Shown in pieces: positions 56,474-60,000 of a stretch of DNA of 60,000 nt. A program made the position numbers and the translations under genes. The notes under the pieces were generated by a model. That model searched no databases. It saw only the letters and a list, made by a program, of their open reading frames with translations, and was not told where the DNA came from. Position 1 is the stretch's first letter. Every line of letters starts with the position of its first letter. The stretch comes from Cryptomeria japonica. Its lineage: Eukaryota; Streptophyta; Pinopsida; Cupressales; Cupressaceae. The stretch lies in contig NC_081413.1 of NCBI RefSeq assembly GCF_030272615.1, positions 24,370,501 through 24,430,500 of the forward strand, in the 5' to 3' direction.

Positions 56474-57190
56474 CATCCCCCTCATCTAAAGAACAAGAAG
56501 GTTGATCAACTAGGAGAGAAGTAAGGGTGTCATAAGACTCTAGATCTCCCCTCATAGACCAACAACTCATATCTTTCTATTGAAAAGTACAAGACTCCTC
56601 CACCAAATGATGATCATTAAATCATAAACTCTAGATCAACTACCATTCCTAAAAATATTGCTCAAATGGTAGAGAAGGAGCGAGGAAGAGGTGATGTGGG
56701 AATGAAGATTCCATGAATTGGTCAAAAAAAGAGTGTAATGGTATTATAAACCATAAATTTTTTTTGAGTGAGATCAATCCTTAGAATATCCTTTGTAGGA
56801 ATGCCATGTAAATATTTATAGTGAAGAAGTTTGGCTCAAGGATGAATATGCTAGGTACACCATCTCCAAAAAATGATTGTAGCCAAAGATTGAATATTGA
56901 ATTTTACTTTTCTAAGACCAATAAAATCACTTTGTTTATGTAGATAAATCTTATCACAACTAACTAGACTCCATTTTTTAGTCTGTTGGTTTCCTATCCA
57001 TATAAATTTCCTAGAAAGAAAGTCAAACTTTTTAAAAAAACATTTAGGAACTTAAAGTACCAAAAATATAAACAGGAAGAATGCTCAAAATAGAATTTGA
57101 GATGTTAAGATGACTAATAAAAGGTAACCAATGGCAAATCCAATGATTTATCCACATCCTGAATCAATCAAAAATATCCTATTGGATTTT
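56474..57190 (-). pseudogene. LINE-B ORF2, RT C-terminal part
   Basis: Minus-strand reading gives NSILSILPVYIFGTL, then FLSRKFIWIGNQQTKKWSLV, DKIYLHKQSDFIGLRKVK and FNIQSLATIIFWRW. This is the conserved stretch after the RT core of plant LINEs (LPVY, FLW.G, W.KI..PK..GGLG, FN.ALLAKWxWR). The expected next domain, zinc-binding, is at 1735-1830, beyond G1. Stops and frameshifts are frequent. The fragment ends near 57190, where the sequence changes to a copia remnant; the RT core and endonuclease are not in the window. Confidence 0.8.
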
Positions 57191-57214
57191 TGTCATCGAT
57201 GAAGGAGAATGTCG

Positions 57215-57750
57215 TATTGGATACTGGTTGTAATTGATGTCAACATACTTCTGTTGACTTATATAGTTGCTGCTCCGGTATTTTGGTGACTCCATCCATC
57301 ATATTTTGCTCTACATTGCTCCGCAGTTACAAATATGAGTTTGCGTTTTGGGTAGTACAATCATGAATATTAGATGTACATATATTCTAGATTTTACGGG
57401 TTATGGATCTTCAAAAGGTGAGATACATGGTTTAGTAGTTCAGTTTGATAGTTGCTCTATTTCTCTAGAACAAAACAGTTTGTCTAGACATCCACATTTC
57501 ATCAGTTGATTGTATTTTACAATAGTACTATTTCCATGACAAAGAATCATGTGTTTCATGCTAGAATGAAACACATAGAAATCTAACATCATTACATTCA
57601 TGAATTGGTTCAAGATGGACAAGTGGAGTTATAGTTTTGTCCTTGACGTAAACAAGTAACTGATATCTTCACCAAAACTCTTTCTATGTCTAGTTTTATT
57701 GCCTTTAGACATCAGTTGGGACTCACCTCCACTAATCATTGAGGGGGAGA
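57215..57750 (+). pseudogene. Copia RNase H remnant and polypurine tract
   Basis: Decayed Ty1/copia RNase H: a VAAPVFW segment near 57265, FHARMKHIEI near 57560, then HELVQDGQVEL, DIFTKTLSMSSF and FRHQLGLTS. GAGGGGGAGATTGA at about 57741-57754 looks like its polypurine tract, so a short LTR piece may follow. It belongs to neither C1, C2 nor C3 and lies outside LINE-B. Confidence 0.7.
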
Positions 57751-57844
57751 TTGAAGATTATAATGATATGCTCAAGATTAGAATGATGTGCTGGTGATTG
57801 CCATGTTGGAGATCAAGGCTATGTTAGACATCAGTTGGGACTCA
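57705..57844. repeat. 21-bp direct repeat pair
   Basis: A 21-bp sequence starting TTAGACATCAG and ending GGGACTCA occurs at 57705-57725, in the copia RNase H end, and at 57824-57844. The purine tract lies between them. Cause unknown. Confidence 0.6.
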
Positions 57845-57845
57845 G

Positions 57846-60000
57846 TTGCACGAAGTTTGGCAAGCTGCAATAGCATTTATATCAACCAGTGATAAACATG
57901 CTCATTGGATGTGAAAAATTATAGTAATTACAAAATATTTTTATGTTTGAGAAGGGCGAGAGATATTGTCTTGTAATGCATCATGCAGAATGGAGAACAA
58001 CAAATAGCGAGTTTGTAGGAAGTGTACTTCTAAATGGAGGTTTTGAAGATTTCAAAATCAATGGTTTAAAAGACTGTCGTAGCAATTTGAGGAAGCTGAA
58101 AAGAATAAGAAGATCATTGTTGAAGAAACAGAGATATATATTGCAGTTCCTTGAAGGGTTCGTTGCCAATAAAGAATGATTTGCAAGAACTGAAGATCTT
58201 AGAGATCATTTGAAGTTATCATGCAAGGAAGGATTTGAGTTTAAGACTTTGTTGCAACCACTAGAAATAGAAAAAAGATTGCAATTAGAAACAAAGCATT
58301 CATATTAGGAATTAAGGGCGTGTATTGAAATATGTAATTCCTCCCAACAATGAATTGTAATAAAATGAAAAATGAAAACAGTAAATGATAAAGAAAGTGT
58401 TCTAGAATCGATAAGCGATAAAGATGAGTTACAATCAGCCTAGGTCTTGGAATTGTTTCTGATATCTCTATATAATGAGACATCAAGAAATAGTCTATGC
58501 ATCAAAGTGTTTATGTGATCAAGACGTTTTGTATGATCAAGTGACCATAATTAAGAGGGTAAGAACGTTGTAGGATTAAGTATTAATGAAATTTGTTCTG
58601 TAACATTTGAGAATTTTTATGTTTTTCAATATGATATGATTTATTTTATTTCTGAATTCAAATGTTCATATATGTACCCATATCGATCCACCACCATCAC
58701 ACGACTATGTCCTCTTCAAGAAATTGAATATATCTTTTATTTATAGAATAAAATGATGAATTATTATAATGATATGAGTGTGCACAAAACTTCCACCTCT
58801 TTGAGAAGTTAAATATATCTTTTATTTACATGAGTTGTGCCGGCATGAAACGAATACCATGGTCATTAACAATCTCGTACTTAAGCTGATGAGACCAAAT
58901 CATGTTTATATTTTCTTTAATAGTAGGAGTTTGAGCATGCAATATCAATCAGTTTTGGGGGTCAACCTCTGATTAGAGAAGACGTATAATAACTCTTTCC
59001 AGTTTTCATAAAGCTTAATCGGTATATAACAAGAAAAAAAGCTTACAATATCACTTCTTTCGCTTACCATTTATTTTGGAGGCTACTAATAAATTGTTTT
59101 TAAAATTTACCGTTATTCATTAAATTGAATGGTATTTAAAACAATCAGATAAAAAATCTGAAAACGATTTTATGATCTCCATGCATGGCAGTGCTCTATC
59201 GACAGCGTTTTGAAGGTCTAAATGACAGTGATATAATGCCTTGATTCTCTATTATAATAGCATCAATGTTTTAATCATACAATGCAATCTGCATTTTATA
59301 TTAGTAAAGAAGGAATATAGATATCAGTGAGGACAATGCATATCTACTGAAAATAGCAGAGAAGAAATCAACAATCTATTCTGTATCACAATGTAGATAA
59401 CCTTCACTACGATTTAGTATAATTCTTAGAAATCAGAAAACTAAAAAACGCATATGATTTCTGTACTGTTTAAAGTCTTTTTTGACGTTACAGATCCAGT
59501 AAAATACATAAAGATTGGAGGCTAAACATCTAATTTGAGAAAAACTTAAACATGTTGCAAACCACTTTCAGATGCACGCAGCTTGGCACGGTGAAAGAGC
59601 ATTTATATCAACTAGACAAAAACATGCTCATTGGATCGTGCCAATCTGCGGCTTCTGAAAGAAATTAGCATATTCTCTTAATTCTTGCTGCAATGCCTGA
59701 AATAAATGGTTGCATGGGTATTTATAGGAAGCCAAAAACATTAAACCAAAAAAATCTATGAAGAGATTGCCCTAATAGTATTTGGAGACCAATACATTGC
59801 GTTCCGGACCACAGCACTCAAAAGTTGGATGCGATTCTTAATGGACAAGCTTTTCCAAAAAAATTATTCAACGAGATCTCATCACAGATTTAAACAACAA
59901 TGGATTTTATTGTACTTCTCCGATTTTTTTCAACATATATTCAGAGCTTACCACACCCTGTACAAACAAGATTTTTAATTTTCAGAAACTTATATTAGAG
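57846..60000. other. Unassigned right flank
   Basis: AT-rich, with no recognised TE domain. An open frame at 57943-58179 (78 codons, Lys/Arg/Leu-rich) matches nothing I know. A ~72-bp sequence around 57846-57917 recurs diverged at 59575-59642. About 58719-58745 and 58802-58828 share ATATATCTTTTATTTA. This may be host intergenic DNA or an old unrecognised element. Confidence 0.4.
59719..59727 (-). promoter_or_regulatory. TATA-like motif on the minus strand
   Basis: CTATAAATA reads on the minus strand. It matches the plant TATA consensus, but no convincing coding sequence lies downstream toward 59000. Chance occurrence in AT-rich DNA is possible. Confidence 0.3.

Noticed and set aside
57943-58179. 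Small host gene in the right flank
   Set aside because: A 78-codon open frame with no recognised motif or splice evidence; mentioned only in the flank description.
59400-59730. Host gene promoter and first exon on the minus strand
   Set aside because: TATA-like motifs exist but the downstream ATGs open only very short frames.

Overview
This window looks like nuclear DNA of a land plant, most likely a gymnosperm with a large repeat-filled genome. That is inferred from the TE families (Ty3 chromovirus, Tat-like Ty3, several Ty1/copia lineages with long LTRs, plant L1-type LINEs), from tRNA-iMet primer-binding sites and from the depth of nesting. No intact host gene, rRNA, tRNA or CRISPR array is visible. 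Almost every feature is a decayed transposable element, and most of the bases are accounted for by one nested stack.

Layout, outermost to innermost. (0) LINE-B, minus strand, in two halves: about 56474-57190 (end of reverse transcriptase) and about 1000-1879 (zinc-binding and RNase H). (1) G1, a Ty3 chromovirus on the plus strand (1885-56468, TSD CTAAA on both sides), splits LINE-B. G1 is itself only about 6 kb, but five later insertions stretch it to 54.6 kb. (2a) A 9.1 kb insert (3758-12880) in gag, flanked by the 8-bp repeat AAGACAAG and carrying LINE-A with ORF1, ORF2 and a third ORF. (2b) C1, a minus-strand copia-type element (14161 to about 31262) with 2.36 kb LTRs and only a gag gene, inside the G1 RT. 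(2c) A 993-bp MITE-like element with 33-bp inverted ends (31710-32702) inside the G1 RNase H. (2d) G3, a Tat-like Ty3 element (33138-48554, TSD CCTTG), with gag, protease, G-patch, RT, two RNase H domains and integrase in one frame broken only by stop codons. (2e) C3, a minus-strand copia element (48913 to about 54609) whose gag is joined to RT by an internal deletion. (3) C2, a minus-strand gag-only copia-type element (21885-30875, TSD GTGTT), sits in the 5' LTR of C1. (4) G2, a minus-strand Ty3 fragment (about 22423-27192), sits in the 3' LTR of C2. The deepest path (LINE-B, G1, C1, C2, G2) has five layers.

The G1 pieces read in order across the insertions: LTR, PBS, gag | zinc knuckle, protease, RT | RT | RNase H | integrase HHCC | integrase core, chromodomain, LTR. 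To the right of LINE-B lie a short copia RNase H remnant (about 57215-57750) and about 2.2 kb of AT-rich, otherwise unassigned sequence. The left 1 kb is also unassigned apart from LINE-B.

All coding regions carry stops or frameshifts. Many stops are TAG, TAA or TGA where the family has Gln, Arg or Trp, as expected from C-to-T decay of methylated DNA. All coordinates, repeats and motifs were read by eye. No alignment or database search was run.
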